DNA from: Ralstonia sp. UBA689
Lineage (GTDB): Bacteria > Pseudomonadota > Gammaproteobacteria > Burkholderiales > Burkholderiaceae
NCBI RefSeq assembly: GCF_002298975.1
Contig: NZ_DBMV01000034.1
Location: 4,687-68,686 of the forward strand
Direction of reading: 5' to 3'
DNA: 64,000 bases
The notes under the pieces were generated by a model, which was not told the origin of the DNA, did no database searches, and saw nothing but the letters and a program-made list of their open reading frames with translations. Numbering within the stretch: position 1 is the first letter of the stretch; the number at the start of each line of letters is the position of its first letter. Positions 53,576 to 63,100 of the stretch are shown here, piece after piece. The position numbers and the translations under genes were made by a program.

Positions 53576-54907
53576 ATGACAACGCATTCGACGCACCCAG
53601 CGACGCATCCTGCATCGCACCAAGGCCTGCTGCGCTTCATCACCGCCGGTTCCGTTGACGACGGCAAGAGCACGCTGATCGGCCGCCTGCTGTACGACAG
53701 CAAGGCCGTGCTGACCGACCAACTGCAAGCGCTGGCCAACGCCAAGAACAAGCGTACCGCTGGCGAACAGATCGATTTTTCTCTGCTGACCGACGGCCTG
53801 GAAGCCGAGCGTGAGCAGGGCATCACGATCGACGTGGCGTACCGCTATTTCTCGACCGCGCGCCGCAAGTTCATCATTGCCGACACGCCGGGCCACGAGC
53901 AGTACACGCGCAACATGGTGACCGGCGCCTCGACCGCGCACGCCGCCATCATCCTGATCGATGCCACGCGCGTGACGACCGTCGACGGCAAGACGGAGCT
54001 GCTGGCCCAGACCAAGCGCCATTCGGCCATCGTGAAGCTGCTGGAGCTGCAGCATGTGATCGTGGCCATCAACAAGATGGATCTGGTTGACTACAGCGAA
54101 ACGCGCTTCAACGAAATCCGTGCCGCCTACGATGCGCTGGCTGCCCAACTGGGCCTGCACGACGTGCGCTACGTGCCGGTGTCGGCGCTGCGCGGCGACA
54201 ACATCGTGCATGCCTCCGAAGCCATGACTTGGTATCAGGGTGAGCCGCTGCTGGCGCTGCTCGAAGACCTCAAGGTGGAGGAGACGGCTCCGGTGGGCGA
54301 TGACGCGCTGCGCTTCCCGGTGCAGCTCGTGGCGCGTCAGGACGGCTCGCAGGCCGATGACTTCCGCGGCTACATGGGCCGTGTGGAAGCCGGCACCGTG
54401 CGCGTTGGCCAAGCCGTGCGCGTGCTGCCTGCCAACCGCGAAACCACGGTGGCTGAAGTGCTGACGCCCAATGGCGCAGCTGAATCCGCCGGCCCCGGCG
54501 AGACCATCACCGTGCGTCTGGCCGACGACGTGGACATCTCCCGCGGCGACACCATTGTTGCCGCCCCGACGACCGCCGCCAACGCCGCCAAGAAGCTGCA
54601 CGCCGACCTGTGCTGGTTCGACGAGCATGAGCTGAACCCGGCCCGCAAGTATGTGCTCAAGCACACGACTGCCACCGTGTTTGCGCGTGTGTCGGAAGTC
54701 GAGCGCGTGCTCGACGTGCATACGCTGTCGCACGAAACCGGCCGCAAGCAGATCGCGCTCAACGATATCGGCACAGTCAACATCAGCCTGCAGAAGCCGA
54801 TCGTCTGCGATGCGTACGGTGATAACCCGGCGACCGGCGCGTTCATCCTGGTGGACGAAGCGACGCACCATACGGTGGCGGCTGGCATGATCCGTGCATT
54901 TTCCTAA
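53576..54907 (+). CDS. cysN: Sulfate adenylyltransferase subunit 1 (GTPase)
   Basis: GTPase subunit that drives sulfate adenylation. 443 aa. G1 AGSVDDGKSTLIGRL, G3 DTPGHEQYTRNM, G4 NKMDLVDYS and two C-terminal beta-barrels as in EF-Tu-like proteins. It has no CysC kinase fusion. The start lies 2 bases after the cysD stop; a His/Thr-rich N-terminal stretch of about 15 residues precedes the G domain. Confidence 0.97.
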   Translation: MTTHSTHPATHPASHQGLLRFITAGSVDDGKSTLIGRLLYDSKAVLTDQLQALANAKNKRTAGEQIDFSLLTDGLEAEREQGITIDVAYRYFSTARRKFIIADTPGHEQYTRNMVTGASTAHAAIILIDATRVTTVDGKTELLAQTKRHSAIVKLLELQHVIVAINKMDLVDYSETRFNEIRAAYDALAAQLGLHDVRYVPVSALRGDNIVHASEAMTWYQGEPLLALLEDLKVEETAPVGDDALRFPVQLVARQDGSQADDFRGYMGRVEAGTVRVGQAVRVLPANRETTVAEVLTPNGAAESAGPGETITVRLADDVDISRGDTIVAAPTTAANAAKKLHADLCWFDEHELNPARKYVLKHTTATVFARVSEVERVLDVHTLSHETGRKQIALNDIGTVNISLQKPIVCDAYGDNPATGAFILVDEATHHTVAAGMIRAFS

Positions 54908-54963
54908 TGTGGATGGGGCGCGGTAAGCTGCGCCCCGCAGGAAAAAGCAAAGGAATCCAGGCA

Positions 54964-55770
54964 ATGGAAGCGAAGACCCCCAAAACACTCGGCCACGTGA
55001 GCCTGATTGGTGCAGGCCCCGGCGCCGCAGACCTCATCACCGTGCGCGGTGCACGGTTGTTGGGCGAAGCCGAGGTCGTGCTGCACGACGCGCTGGTCTC
55101 GCCGGAGGTCTTCCAATATTGCCCGCAGGCGGTGCTGATCGCTGTCGGCAAGCGTTGCGGCAAGCGTTCCACCGCGCAGCGCTTCATCAACCGCCAACTC
55201 GTCGATCTGGCGACCAAATATCAGCGCGTGGTGCGCCTCAAGGGCGGCGACCCGATGCTGTTTGGCCGTGCCGACGAGGAACTGCAGGCGCTCGAGCAGG
55301 CCGGCATCGACTACGAAGTCGTGCCGGGCATTACTGCTGCGCTGGCAGCCGCGTCTGCCATCCGCCAGCCCTTGACCAAGCGCGGCGTCGCCCGCAGCGT
55401 CGCGTTTGTTACGCAAGCCAAGGCGGCCGATCCGGATACGCCGCAACCCGAAGGCATCGTGCCGGAACCCGTGGCGCAGGCCGATTCGCTCGTCTACTAC
55501 ATGGGCCGCGACCAAGCAGCATCCATTGCCGCTGACCTGATTGCTCGCGGCCGCGCACCGTCGACGCCCGCCTGGGTGGTCGAAGCCGCCACCACGCCCG
55601 AGCAGCGCTCGGCATGCTTCACCCTGCAGCAGATGGCCGATGGCGCCGCCGCCGCGTGGATCAACCCTGAGCACCCGAGCTTGCTGATGATCGGCGACGC
55701 GTTTGCTGCGCGCGCGACGGTGGCTGCGCCGGAAGGCTTCTCCAGCGAGCCCCACGTGCTGGCCGCCTAA
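54964..55770 (+). CDS. cobA: Uroporphyrinogen-III C-methyltransferase
   Basis: SAM-dependent methylation of uroporphyrinogen III to precorrin-2, en route to siroheme for CysI. 268 aa. VSLIGAGPGAADLITVRG at the N-terminus, then VVRLKGGDPMLFGRADEE and the VPGITAALAAAS SAM loop. There is no fused CysG oxidase/ferrochelatase domain; a CbiX-type chelatase lies 3 kb away. ATG 54964 is preferred; an upstream ATG at 54907 abuts cysN. Last gene of the cys transcript. Confidence 0.95.
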   Translation: MEAKTPKTLGHVSLIGAGPGAADLITVRGARLLGEAEVVLHDALVSPEVFQYCPQAVLIAVGKRCGKRSTAQRFINRQLVDLATKYQRVVRLKGGDPMLFGRADEELQALEQAGIDYEVVPGITAALAAASAIRQPLTKRGVARSVAFVTQAKAADPDTPQPEGIVPEPVAQADSLVYYMGRDQAASIAADLIARGRAPSTPAWVVEAATTPEQRSACFTLQQMADGAAAAWINPEHPSLLMIGDAFAARATVAAPEGFSSEPHVLAA

Positions 55771-55791
55771 CGCCTAGCCTCAGGGCATGGT

Positions 55792-56808
55792 TCAGAACGC
55801 CAGCGCAACCTTTCCGAACACCTGTCCGGCCTGCATGGCCCGGAACGCCTCTGGCGCGTCCTGCCACGGCAGCACCTGATCGACGATCGGGTGCAGACCG
55901 TGCAGCGCAATCGCCCGGTTCATTGCCTCAAACGAAGCACGCGAGCCGACCGACGCCGGCCGGAGGATCGCCTTGCGCGCGAAGATCTCCAGCGGATTCA
56001 CGCCGCCGCCGTGCCCGGCCAGATAGCCGACTAAGTGGATCTGCCCGCCCACCCGCAACGCTTTCAGCGAGCGCTGCAGCGTGCCCCCGCCACCCACTTC
56101 GATGACGTGATCGACGCCGCGGCCGTCCGTGCGCGCGAGCACCGCTTCGTGCCATTCGGGCGTCGCGCGGTAGTTGATCGTGTCCGACTCGGGCACACCC
56201 AGCCCCCGGACGCGCTCCAGCTTGGCGTCGCTGCTCGACAGCACGATGGGCCGCGCCCCGGCCATCAATGCGAACTGCACCGCGAACATCGATACACCGC
56301 CCGTGCCTTGCACGAGCACGGTCTCGCCGGGTTGCATGTTGCCCGCTTCAATCAGGCAATGCCACGCGGTCAGGCCCGCGCAGGGCAGGGTGGCGGCTTC
56401 GGTGTCGCTCAGGTGCGGTGGCACAACCACCGCGCCACCCGCATCCAAGCGGATGGTATCGGCCAGCCAGCCGTCGATCGGGCCGCCCAGCATGCGGCGC
56501 GTGTCGGCGTTGCGGAAGTCGCCACCGTCCCAGCGTTGCCAGAAGGTGCCGGCCACACGGTCGCCAACGCTTACGCGCGTCACGTTCTCGCCGATGGCCA
56601 CGACTTCGCCCACGCCATCCGACAGTGGGATCAGCGGCAACGGAAAGCGCGTAAAGAACGTGCCGGAGACGATCTCCAGATCGCGGTAGTTGAGCGAAGC
56701 GGCGTGCGTGCGCACGATGATTTCGTCAGGGGCGGGCGCGGGCGTGTCGCGCTCGATGGGGCGCAGGGCGTCGATGCCGTAACCGTCGGTCAGTGCCAGG
56801 GCTTTCAT
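55792..56808 (-). CDS. Zinc-less medium-chain alcohol dehydrogenase / quinone oxidoreductase-like
   Basis: 338 aa MDR-superfamily oxidoreductase. N-terminal GroES-like domain (ASLNYRDLEIVSG, IPLSDGVGEVVAIGENV), then a Rossmann motif VLVQGTGGVSMFAVQFAL and ending GKVALAF. The catalytic zinc Cys (GxE-C) is replaced, and the structural Cys4 loop is absent, suggesting an NADPH-quinone-oxidoreductase-type activity. AAGGA precedes the start at 56808. Divergent from a LysR gene that may control it. Confidence 0.9.
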   Translation of the reverse strand: MKALALTDGYGIDALRPIERDTPAPAPDEIIVRTHAASLNYRDLEIVSGTFFTRFPLPLIPLSDGVGEVVAIGENVTRVSVGDRVAGTFWQRWDGGDFRNADTRRMLGGPIDGWLADTIRLDAGGAVVVPPHLSDTEAATLPCAGLTAWHCLIEAGNMQPGETVLVQGTGGVSMFAVQFALMAGARPIVLSSSDAKLERVRGLGVPESDTINYRATPEWHEAVLARTDGRGVDHVIEVGGGGTLQRSLKALRVGGQIHLVGYLAGHGGGVNPLEIFARKAILRPASVGSRASFEAMNRAIALHGLHPIVDQVLPWQDAPEAFRAMQAGQVFGKVALAF

Positions 56809-56893
56809 GGTGTCCTTGTTCTCCGTAAGGAAAAGCAACGCAACAGCGCGTCTGGCGATACTGTGGCGCGTCACCTAAGATGAATCCAATTCA

Positions 56894-56905
56894 ATTTGTT
56901 CAAAT
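56894..56905. promoter_or_regulatory. Small dyad between the oxidoreductase and LysR genes
   Basis: ATTTG-tt-CAAAT in an AT-rich 120-bp divergent gap. It is a short, candidate LysR contact (T-N11-A class not fully met). Confidence 0.3.
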
Positions 56906-56931
56906 AAAACATAACGATTGGGAATGTCGTC

Positions 56932-57828
56932 GTGCTTGAGGAAATGCGTACCTTCGTGCTGCTGGCGCAGACCGGCTCGATTGCCCGAGTGGCCGAGCAC
57001 TTGCCGCTGACGCAGCCGGCTGTCACCAAGCAGATCCAGCGGCTGGAGCGCGCGCTCGACACGGTGCTCTTCGATCGGCGCGTCAAGCCGTTCCGCCTGA
57101 CAGCCGAGGGCGAAGCGGTGCTGGCACGCTGCCGCACCATCGTCGGCGAGTTCGAGGCACTGCGCGGCAGCGTGCGTGCGAGCGGCGAGCCGGAAGGCGC
57201 GCTGCGCGTGGGCGTGAGCCACGCGGTGGGCGATGCGCGGTTTGCGCGCGTGCTGTCGGGGTTGCGGGAGCGCTTTCCGGCCGTATCGTTCCGGCTGAGC
57301 TGCGAATGGGGCGGCGTGTTGCGCGAGCGTTTGAAACGTGCCGAGCTGGATGCCGCGCTGTGGCTGACGCCGTCCAACGCGCGCGGCAACCATACCGATG
57401 CGGGCGTCCGCGTGATCGGCACCGAGCCCGTCAGCCTGATTGCCGCGCCCGCGCGCAAGCTGCCGGCCACGTTGTCGATGGCGCAGGTTACGGACGAGGC
57501 CTGGGTGCTGAACCCCGCCGGTTGCGAGATGCGCGCCTGGCTCCTGGGCCGCTTCGAGGCGGATCGGCTGGCGCCCAACGTAGCGGCGGAAGTGCAATCG
57601 GTGCCGCTGCAGCACGCGCTGGTGGCGGAAAGTTTCGGGCTCGGGTTTGCGCCTGTGCGGCTGATCGGGCAGCAGATTGCTGAGGGTTCGCTGTCGGTGC
57701 ACAAGCTCGCGTCGGCGCCGGCTGAATGGGATGTCTGCGTGCAGCGCGCACCGTCGCTCGGCCGCCTGGCGCGGGTGGTGGATGCGCTCGAATCGGCGCT
57801 GTCCACCGAGGCAGCAGCGGCGCGTTAA
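56932..57828 (+). CDS. LysR-family transcriptional regulator
   Basis: 298 aa. N-terminal HTH MRTFVLLAQTGSIARVAEHL, LTQPAVTKQIQRLERALDTVLFDRR. C-terminal effector domain of type 2 periplasmic-binding fold, effector unknown. Start GTG 56932 is used; ATG 56944 is an alternative. The divergent oxidoreductase is the likely target. Confidence 0.93.
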   Translation: MLEEMRTFVLLAQTGSIARVAEHLPLTQPAVTKQIQRLERALDTVLFDRRVKPFRLTAEGEAVLARCRTIVGEFEALRGSVRASGEPEGALRVGVSHAVGDARFARVLSGLRERFPAVSFRLSCEWGGVLRERLKRAELDAALWLTPSNARGNHTDAGVRVIGTEPVSLIAAPARKLPATLSMAQVTDEAWVLNPAGCEMRAWLLGRFEADRLAPNVAAEVQSVPLQHALVAESFGLGFAPVRLIGQQIAEGSLSVHKLASAPAEWDVCVQRAPSLGRLARVVDALESALSTEAAAAR

Positions 57829-57973
57829 TCACCTAGAGACCGCTGCCAAATGCTTCTGACGGCCCAACCTTCCTTGCCGTACGACTTGTACTGTCTGCAT
57901 TGGCGTTGAACCGTCAGAACCGCTTCGCTTCATTTTGCAACGGCCTCTTAACTTCTCTTTCCGGACGCCTGCG

Positions 57974-58411
57974 ATGCCGCACGTCATCATCGAATACACC
58001 GCCAATGTTGAAGCCGACGCGCGCATCCCGGAGCTGATGCGCGTGCTCAATGCCGTGCTGATCGGCCATGCGGATGTCTTTCCCACCGGTGGCCTCCGTA
58101 CGCGCGCGCTACGCCTGGACCAGTACCGCATGGCTGACGGTGCCGAGGATGACGCCTTCATCCACGCGACGTTCCGCATCAAGGCGGGCCGACCCAATAC
58201 GGTCACCGGGCCCATCTGCGCAGAGATGTTCGCGGCCATGCGCACGCACCTGGCCGACGTATTCACGCGCCGCTACCTCGGCCTGACCTTGGAGCTGGTG
58301 GAGTTCAGCACGCATGGGTTTCACGTCGAGAACAACGTGCACGCACGCTTTGTGCAGGTTGAAGCCGAGAGTGGCTGGCAGGGGGCGCGAGACGTTGCGA
58401 AAACTCTGTGA
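57974..58411 (+). CDS. 5-carboxymethyl-2-hydroxymuconate isomerase-family protein
   Basis: 145 aa, CHMI (HpaF-like) tautomerase relative. MPHVIIEYTANVEADA carries the N-terminal Pro after Met used as catalytic base, then LRTRALRLDQYRMADG and HATFRIKAGRP. Small trimeric enzyme of homoprotocatechuate degradation in other bacteria. No neighbouring hpa genes are present, so the role here is uncertain. Start ATG 57974 (CGCCTGCG upstream, weak ribosome site). Confidence 0.85.
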   Translation: MPHVIIEYTANVEADARIPELMRVLNAVLIGHADVFPTGGLRTRALRLDQYRMADGAEDDAFIHATFRIKAGRPNTVTGPICAEMFAAMRTHLADVFTRRYLGLTLELVEFSTHGFHVENNVHARFVQVEAESGWQGARDVAKTL

Positions 58412-58521
58412 GACGCTGCAACCAATCGTATCGGCGGCGCGCATGAGCGCTTGAGCCGACACAACCGGCATGGGAGTATCCGGGCCGCATCCGCCCGAGT
58501 GCGGGATACCCGGCCCATGCC

Positions 58522-58743
58522 ATGATTGCTGCCGCTTCGTTGATCCGTTTGCCTGTCGGGCGTGCTGCTGTGCAGGTGCTTGGCGCCGCCGCGCTGACCA
58601 CGCTTGCCGCATGCGGCGCCTGGGATGTCAGGCGGCTTGGTGTTCGGGCCGGAATGGCAGTTGACAACGCCGTTTCCGTCGCCATCGTCCTGATGCGCGC
58701 AACTGAACTCGACCGCGTCCAGTGCGCCACTGCGGGGTGCTGA
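58522..58743 (+). CDS. Possible small lipoprotein
   Basis: 73 aa open frame with an N-terminal hydrophobic segment ending in a lipobox-like TTLAACGAW (Cys about 31). The rest has no family resemblance. No clear ribosome site and position-3 GC is only weakly informative. It fills the otherwise gene-free 58412-58743 gap. Confidence 0.3.
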   Translation: MIAAASLIRLPVGRAAVQVLGAAALTTLAACGAWDVRRLGVRAGMAVDNAVSVAIVLMRATELDRVQCATAGC

Positions 58744-59124
58744 TCAGCCGCCGGTGACGAGCTGACGCGAGCAATAGCCGGCAATTGCGTCGAGCACGGC
58801 GTCGTCTTCGCCTACGGCCTCAGCGCAACGGAGAGAGAGCGCCGAGTGGGCTTGCGCGCATTGCGCTACGAGTGCCGGCAGGTCGCGGCGCAGATGACCG
58901 CCCTGGCCAAAGAATACCGGCACGATGGTGACGCTCTGCGCGCCGGCAGCGGCCAGATCGTCGATCGCGGCCGGCAGGTCGGGTGCCATCAATTCAAGAA
59001 AGGCGAGGCGGACGTCGACGTCCGGTTGCTGTGCAGCCAGGCGCTCGCGCAGACGATCGAAGGGCTCGCGCCAGCGGGCATCGCGTGCGCCATGCGCAAA
59101 CAGCACGAGCGCGCGCGCGGCCAT
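58744..59124 (-). CDS. CbiX-like sirohydrochlorin chelatase
   Basis: 126 aa single-domain CbiX. MAARALVLFAHGARDARWRE carries the N-terminal metal-binding His, and VTIVPVFFGQGGHLRRDLP the second His. It probably inserts Fe2+ (or Co2+) into sirohydrochlorin for siroheme, matching the nearby cysI and cobA. It overlaps lptG by one base (TGATG). The Asp-rich region AIDDLAAAGAQSV also fits. Metal specificity is not visible. Confidence 0.88.
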   Translation of the reverse strand: MAARALVLFAHGARDARWREPFDRLRERLAAQQPDVDVRLAFLELMAPDLPAAIDDLAAAGAQSVTIVPVFFGQGGHLRRDLPALVAQCAQAHSALSLRCAEAVGEDDAVLDAIAGYCSRQLVTGG

Positions 59125-60320
59125 CAGTGACGCTCCACCCACCGCAGCGATACGAGTGCCAGCGCCAGATACAGCGCACCCGGCACAATGGCCGTGAAGA
59201 TGGCCGGCCAGGTGTTGAGCAGCCCGACGTGCGAGAACAGGTTGTTCACGAGCTGGAACGACAGGCCCAGCATGATGCCGCCGAATACCTTCAGGCCCAC
59301 CGCCCCGGCGCGCGCATGCAGATAGGCAAAGGGCAGGGCCAGCGCCATCATCACCAGCACCGTGAACGGATAGACCACCTTTTTCCACAGTGCGATTTCG
59401 TAGCGCTGTGTGTCCTGCTTGTTGTCGCGCAGGTGGCGGATGTACTGGAACAGGTCAAGCGTAGCCATGCGGTCGGGCGTGACCATCAGCACCGACAGGA
59501 TCTGCGGCGTGAGTTCGGAGTGCATCTCCTGTTGCGGCAGTTGGATCTGCTCGCCGCGGAAGTCCGGTGCCAGCGCGTCGGGCGCGCCGGGCACGGCCTG
59601 TACCGTGTCCTGCGGTGTGGCGGTGCCGGGCTTGCGCGGGAACTCGATGAAGCGCGTCTCCGTCACGTTGCTGAGCTGCCAGTTCTGGTGTCCCTGATAG
59701 CGTGCTTGCTGCGCCACGCGGATCGAATTCAACCGGTAGTCTGCATCAAATTCATAGATGCGCAGGCCCTGGATGGACTGGTCCGGCTGCAGCGCGCCCA
59801 CATTGATGAAGCGCGTCACCTCGCCGCCGCTGCCGTCCGCCTTGGCCGAGCCGCGGTCCTTGACCCATACGCCCGTGCGGAAGCCGGCCGACACCGTTGC
59901 GCCCAGCGCTTCGAGACGCACCTTCTGCGCATACTGTTCCGCCTTCGGACCGATGAACTCGCCAAAGATGTAAGTCATCAGCGCCAGCGGCAGCGCGATC
60001 TTGAACAGTGACAGCAGTGCGCGCCGCGTATCGAGCCCCGCCACGCGGAAGATCGTGAATTCCGACTGGCTCGCCATCTGCGAGAACACGTAGATGGCAC
60101 TGATGAGCGCCGCGACCGGAATCACCTCGTACACGCGCGTGGGCGCCTGCAACATCACGTGGAAGAACGCGACGAGCGTGGTGTAGCGCCCGACCACCGA
60201 GCCCAGTTCGCCCAGCATGTCGAAGAAGATGAACAGCGCCAGCACCGCAAACAGGATGAAGACAAACACGCCGTAGATCTGGCGCGCGAAGTACTTCTCA
60301 AAGACCGGCATCTTCATCAT
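59124..60320 (-). CDS. lptG: LPS export ABC transporter permease LptG
   Basis: 398 aa. Inner-membrane component of LptB2FGC, moving LPS toward the outer membrane. YjgP/YjgQ fold: N-terminal FEKYFARQIYGVFVFILFAV, six membrane segments, coupling region FTIFRVAGLDTRRAL and a central periplasmic beta-jellyroll. ATG 60320 overlaps the lptF stop by 4 bases; a second ATG at 60317 is possible. Follows lptF; lptB and lptC are not here. Confidence 0.95.
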   Translation of the reverse strand: MMKMPVFEKYFARQIYGVFVFILFAVLALFIFFDMLGELGSVVGRYTTLVAFFHVMLQAPTRVYEVIPVAALISAIYVFSQMASQSEFTIFRVAGLDTRRALLSLFKIALPLALMTYIFGEFIGPKAEQYAQKVRLEALGATVSAGFRTGVWVKDRGSAKADGSGGEVTRFINVGALQPDQSIQGLRIYEFDADYRLNSIRVAQQARYQGHQNWQLSNVTETRFIEFPRKPGTATPQDTVQAVPGAPDALAPDFRGEQIQLPQQEMHSELTPQILSVLMVTPDRMATLDLFQYIRHLRDNKQDTQRYEIALWKKVVYPFTVLVMMALALPFAYLHARAGAVGLKVFGGIMLGLSFQLVNNLFSHVGLLNTWPAIFTAIVPGALYLALALVSLRWVERH

Positions 60321-61447
60321 GCGCCCGCCTTGTTCGGCGCCGCTTTGGGCGCAATCCCGAGCAGGGCGAAGATGCCCTTCAGGCCTGCCGCGCTGTAGTG
60401 GCGGAAGCGGAGCAGCAGCACTGCGCAGACGAATGCCGCCAGGTGGATCGGCCACCAGGCCAGCATCGCGTTCATCCTGCCCTGCGCCACCCACGCCTGC
60501 GACAGGTTCAGCAGGTTGGAGTAGGTCAGGTAGATCAGCACCGCGAAGATCATCGGCGTGTAGCGGCCCAGCCGCGGGTTGACGTAGGCCAGCGGAATGG
60601 CGATCAGCACGAAGTTCAGCGCCAGCAGCGGCAGGCCGATCCGCCAGACCAGTTCGCCCAGGTTCTCGGGCGTCGGGTTGGCGAGCAGATCCTTCGTGGA
60701 GCGACTCTTGGTGGGCAGGTTGGCGTCAGCCTGCGGCGGCTTGTTGGCAACCTTCACGCCGTACTTGTCGAACTCGACAATGCGGTAGTCGAGCTTGCCG
60801 GGCGTACCTTCGTAGCGGCGGCCCTTGTCGAGCACGATGAAGCGGTCGCCGTTGGGCATCGTCTTGAACTCGCCGGTCTTGGCCAGCGCCACGCCGATCT
60901 TGTCCTGCTCGGCATTGGCGACGAACAGGTTGCGGGCGTGCTTCATGCCCGAGTCGACGCCTTCGATGAAGAGCACGTAGTTGCCGTGCGCCGGCTCGAT
61001 GAAGCGGCCGGCGGAGATCATCGACAGCACGTCGCGCTGCTCGAAGCGGTCTCGGAACAGCGCACTCTGCTGGTTGGCCCACGGCCAGCCGAAGAGGGCC
61101 AGCAGCGCCACCAGCACGATGAACGGCAGCGAGAAACGAAGCACCGGGCGGATGAAATCCGTCAGGCTGATGCCCGAGGTGAACCACACCACCATCTCGG
61201 AATCCTTGTACCAGCGCGTGAGCACCAGCAGCACTGAGATGAAGAGGGTGGCGCACAAGAGAATCGCAAGGTAGCCCAGCGCAGCCAGGCCGATGAGGAG
61301 CAGGACGTCGTTCGGGTTGGCCTCGCCGTTGGCGGCCATGCCGAGAATGCGGATCACCAGCGTGGTCAGCATGAACGTCAGCAGCACGAGGAAGACGGCG
61401 CCGGCGGTAAAGGACAGCTCGCGTCGCAGGGCTTGTTCGAAAATCAT
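60317..61447 (-). CDS. lptF: LPS export ABC transporter permease LptF
   Basis: 376 aa partner of LptG. N-terminal MIFEQALRRELSFTAGAVFLVLL, the long periplasmic beta-jellyroll (about 120-270) and three C-terminal membrane helices (LNFVLIAIPLAYVNPRLGRY). First gene of lptF-lptG-cbiX; the promoter region of pepA lies divergently next to it. Confidence 0.95.
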   Translation of the reverse strand: MIFEQALRRELSFTAGAVFLVLLTFMLTTLVIRILGMAANGEANPNDVLLLIGLAALGYLAILLCATLFISVLLVLTRWYKDSEMVVWFTSGISLTDFIRPVLRFSLPFIVLVALLALFGWPWANQQSALFRDRFEQRDVLSMISAGRFIEPAHGNYVLFIEGVDSGMKHARNLFVANAEQDKIGVALAKTGEFKTMPNGDRFIVLDKGRRYEGTPGKLDYRIVEFDKYGVKVANKPPQADANLPTKSRSTKDLLANPTPENLGELVWRIGLPLLALNFVLIAIPLAYVNPRLGRYTPMIFAVLIYLTYSNLLNLSQAWVAQGRMNAMLAWWPIHLAAFVCAVLLLRFRHYSAAGLKGIFALLGIAPKAAPNKAGA

Positions 61448-61560
61448 GCGGGTGCGGGGTGGGACGGCGAGGTCAGGTCGATGGTCATGCCATCGGAGCC
61501 CCTGTGCAAAATCGCGGATAATGTGGGCTTTCGTTGACTCGCCTCATAGAGAGAAGCGCG

Positions 61561-63078
61561 ATGGAATTTAGCACAAAAGCCCTCGACTGGGCCAAAGCTG
61601 GCGCCCTGGCCGCCAAGAGTGATTGCCTCGTGATCGGTCTGTTCGAGTCGCAGACCCTGGCCGGCGCCGCCAAGGCGCTGGACTTGGCCACCAAAGGCCT
61701 GGTCGGCCGTCTGATCAAGCTGGGCGACTTTGAAGGCAAGCGGGGCACCTCGCTGCTGCTGCACGAAGTGGCCGGCGTGGGCGCCGCCCGCGTGCTGTTG
61801 GTGGGCCTGGGCAAGGAAGCGGACTTTACCGACCGCGCCTACGCTGAAGCCGTGCGCACCGCATTGCGCGTGCTGACCGGCACCAAGGCAGCGAATATCA
61901 CCTGGACACTCACCGAACACGCCGCTCGCGACAAGGACACCACCTGGGCCGTGCTGACCGCCGTCACGCTCATCCGCGAAGCCAGCTACCGCTTCATCGA
62001 GCGCCATCCCGAACTCAAGAGCAAGCGCGAGAAGACCAATGGGGCCGGCAACGGCCTGCGCAAGGTCGTGCTGACCGTGCCCGCAGCGGACGCCAAGGTC
62101 GCAGCCGTGGCCGCCGCGCGCGGCAGCGCCATCGCCAACGGCATGGACCTCACGCGTGATCTGGGCAACCTGCCGTCCAACATCTGCACGCCGACGTACC
62201 TGGCCAACACCGCGCGCCAGATCGCCAAGGAATTCAAGCTCAAGGTCGAAGTGCTCGGCCGCAAGCAGATCGAGGCCCTGAAGATGGGCGCCTTCCTGGC
62301 CGTGACCAAGGGCAGCGAAGAGCCGCCGCAGTTCATCGTGCTGCGCTATGAGGGCGGCACGGCCAAGCAGGCGCCGGTGGTGCTGGTTGGCAAGGGCATC
62401 ACGTTCGACACGGGTGGCATCTCGCTCAAGCCGGGCGAGGGCATGGACGAGATGAAGTACGACATGTGTGGCGCCGCCTCGGTGCTGGGCACGCTGCGGG
62501 CCGTGGCCGAGATGGGCCTCAAGCAGAACGTCATCGCCGTGGTGCCGACCTGCGAGAACATGCCCAGCGGCATCGCCACCAAGCCGGGCGATGTGGTCAC
62601 CAGCATGTCGGGCCAGACCATCGAGATCCTGAACACCGACGCCGAAGGCCGCCTGATCCTGTGCGATGCGCTCACCTACGTGGAGCGTTTCAAGCCCGCC
62701 GTGGTGATCGACGTGGCAACGCTCACCGGCGCCTGCATCATCGCGCTCGGTCACATCAACACCGGCATGTATGCCCGCAGCGATGCGCTGGCCGATGCGC
62801 TGGTGGCGGCGGGCAAGCAATCGCTCGACACCGCCTGGCGCATGCCGCTGGACGAGGAGTACCAGGAGCAGCTCAAGTCCAACTTTGCCGACATGGGCAA
62901 CATCGGTGGCCGCCCGGCCGGCAGCGTGACGGCAGCCTGCTTCCTGGCGCGCTTTACCGAAAAGTACGACTGGGCGCACTTGGACATTGCCGGCACCGCC
63001 TGGAAGAGCGGCGCGGCCAAGGGCGCGACCGGCCGACCTGTGCCGCTGCTGACGCGCTTCCTGATGGACCGCGTTTGA
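61561..63078 (+). CDS. pepA: Leucyl aminopeptidase (cytosol aminopeptidase)
   Basis: M17 metallopeptidase, also a DNA-binding regulator in E. coli. 505 aa. C-terminal catalytic domain with KGITFDTGGISLKPG (metal and catalytic Lys), YDMCGAASVLGT and signature NTDAEGRLILCDAL. ATG 61561 with AGAGAAG upstream. Divergent from lptF, as common in Proteobacteria, and upstream of holC. Confidence 0.97.
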   Translation: MEFSTKALDWAKAGALAAKSDCLVIGLFESQTLAGAAKALDLATKGLVGRLIKLGDFEGKRGTSLLLHEVAGVGAARVLLVGLGKEADFTDRAYAEAVRTALRVLTGTKAANITWTLTEHAARDKDTTWAVLTAVTLIREASYRFIERHPELKSKREKTNGAGNGLRKVVLTVPAADAKVAAVAAARGSAIANGMDLTRDLGNLPSNICTPTYLANTARQIAKEFKLKVEVLGRKQIEALKMGAFLAVTKGSEEPPQFIVLRYEGGTAKQAPVVLVGKGITFDTGGISLKPGEGMDEMKYDMCGAASVLGTLRAVAEMGLKQNVIAVVPTCENMPSGIATKPGDVVTSMSGQTIEILNTDAEGRLILCDALTYVERFKPAVVIDVATLTGACIIALGHINTGMYARSDALADALVAAGKQSLDTAWRMPLDEEYQEQLKSNFADMGNIGGRPAGSVTAACFLARFTEKYDWAHLDIAGTAWKSGAAKGATGRPVPLLTRFLMDRV

Positions 63079-63100
63079 TGCATCGGATGCACTACACCGT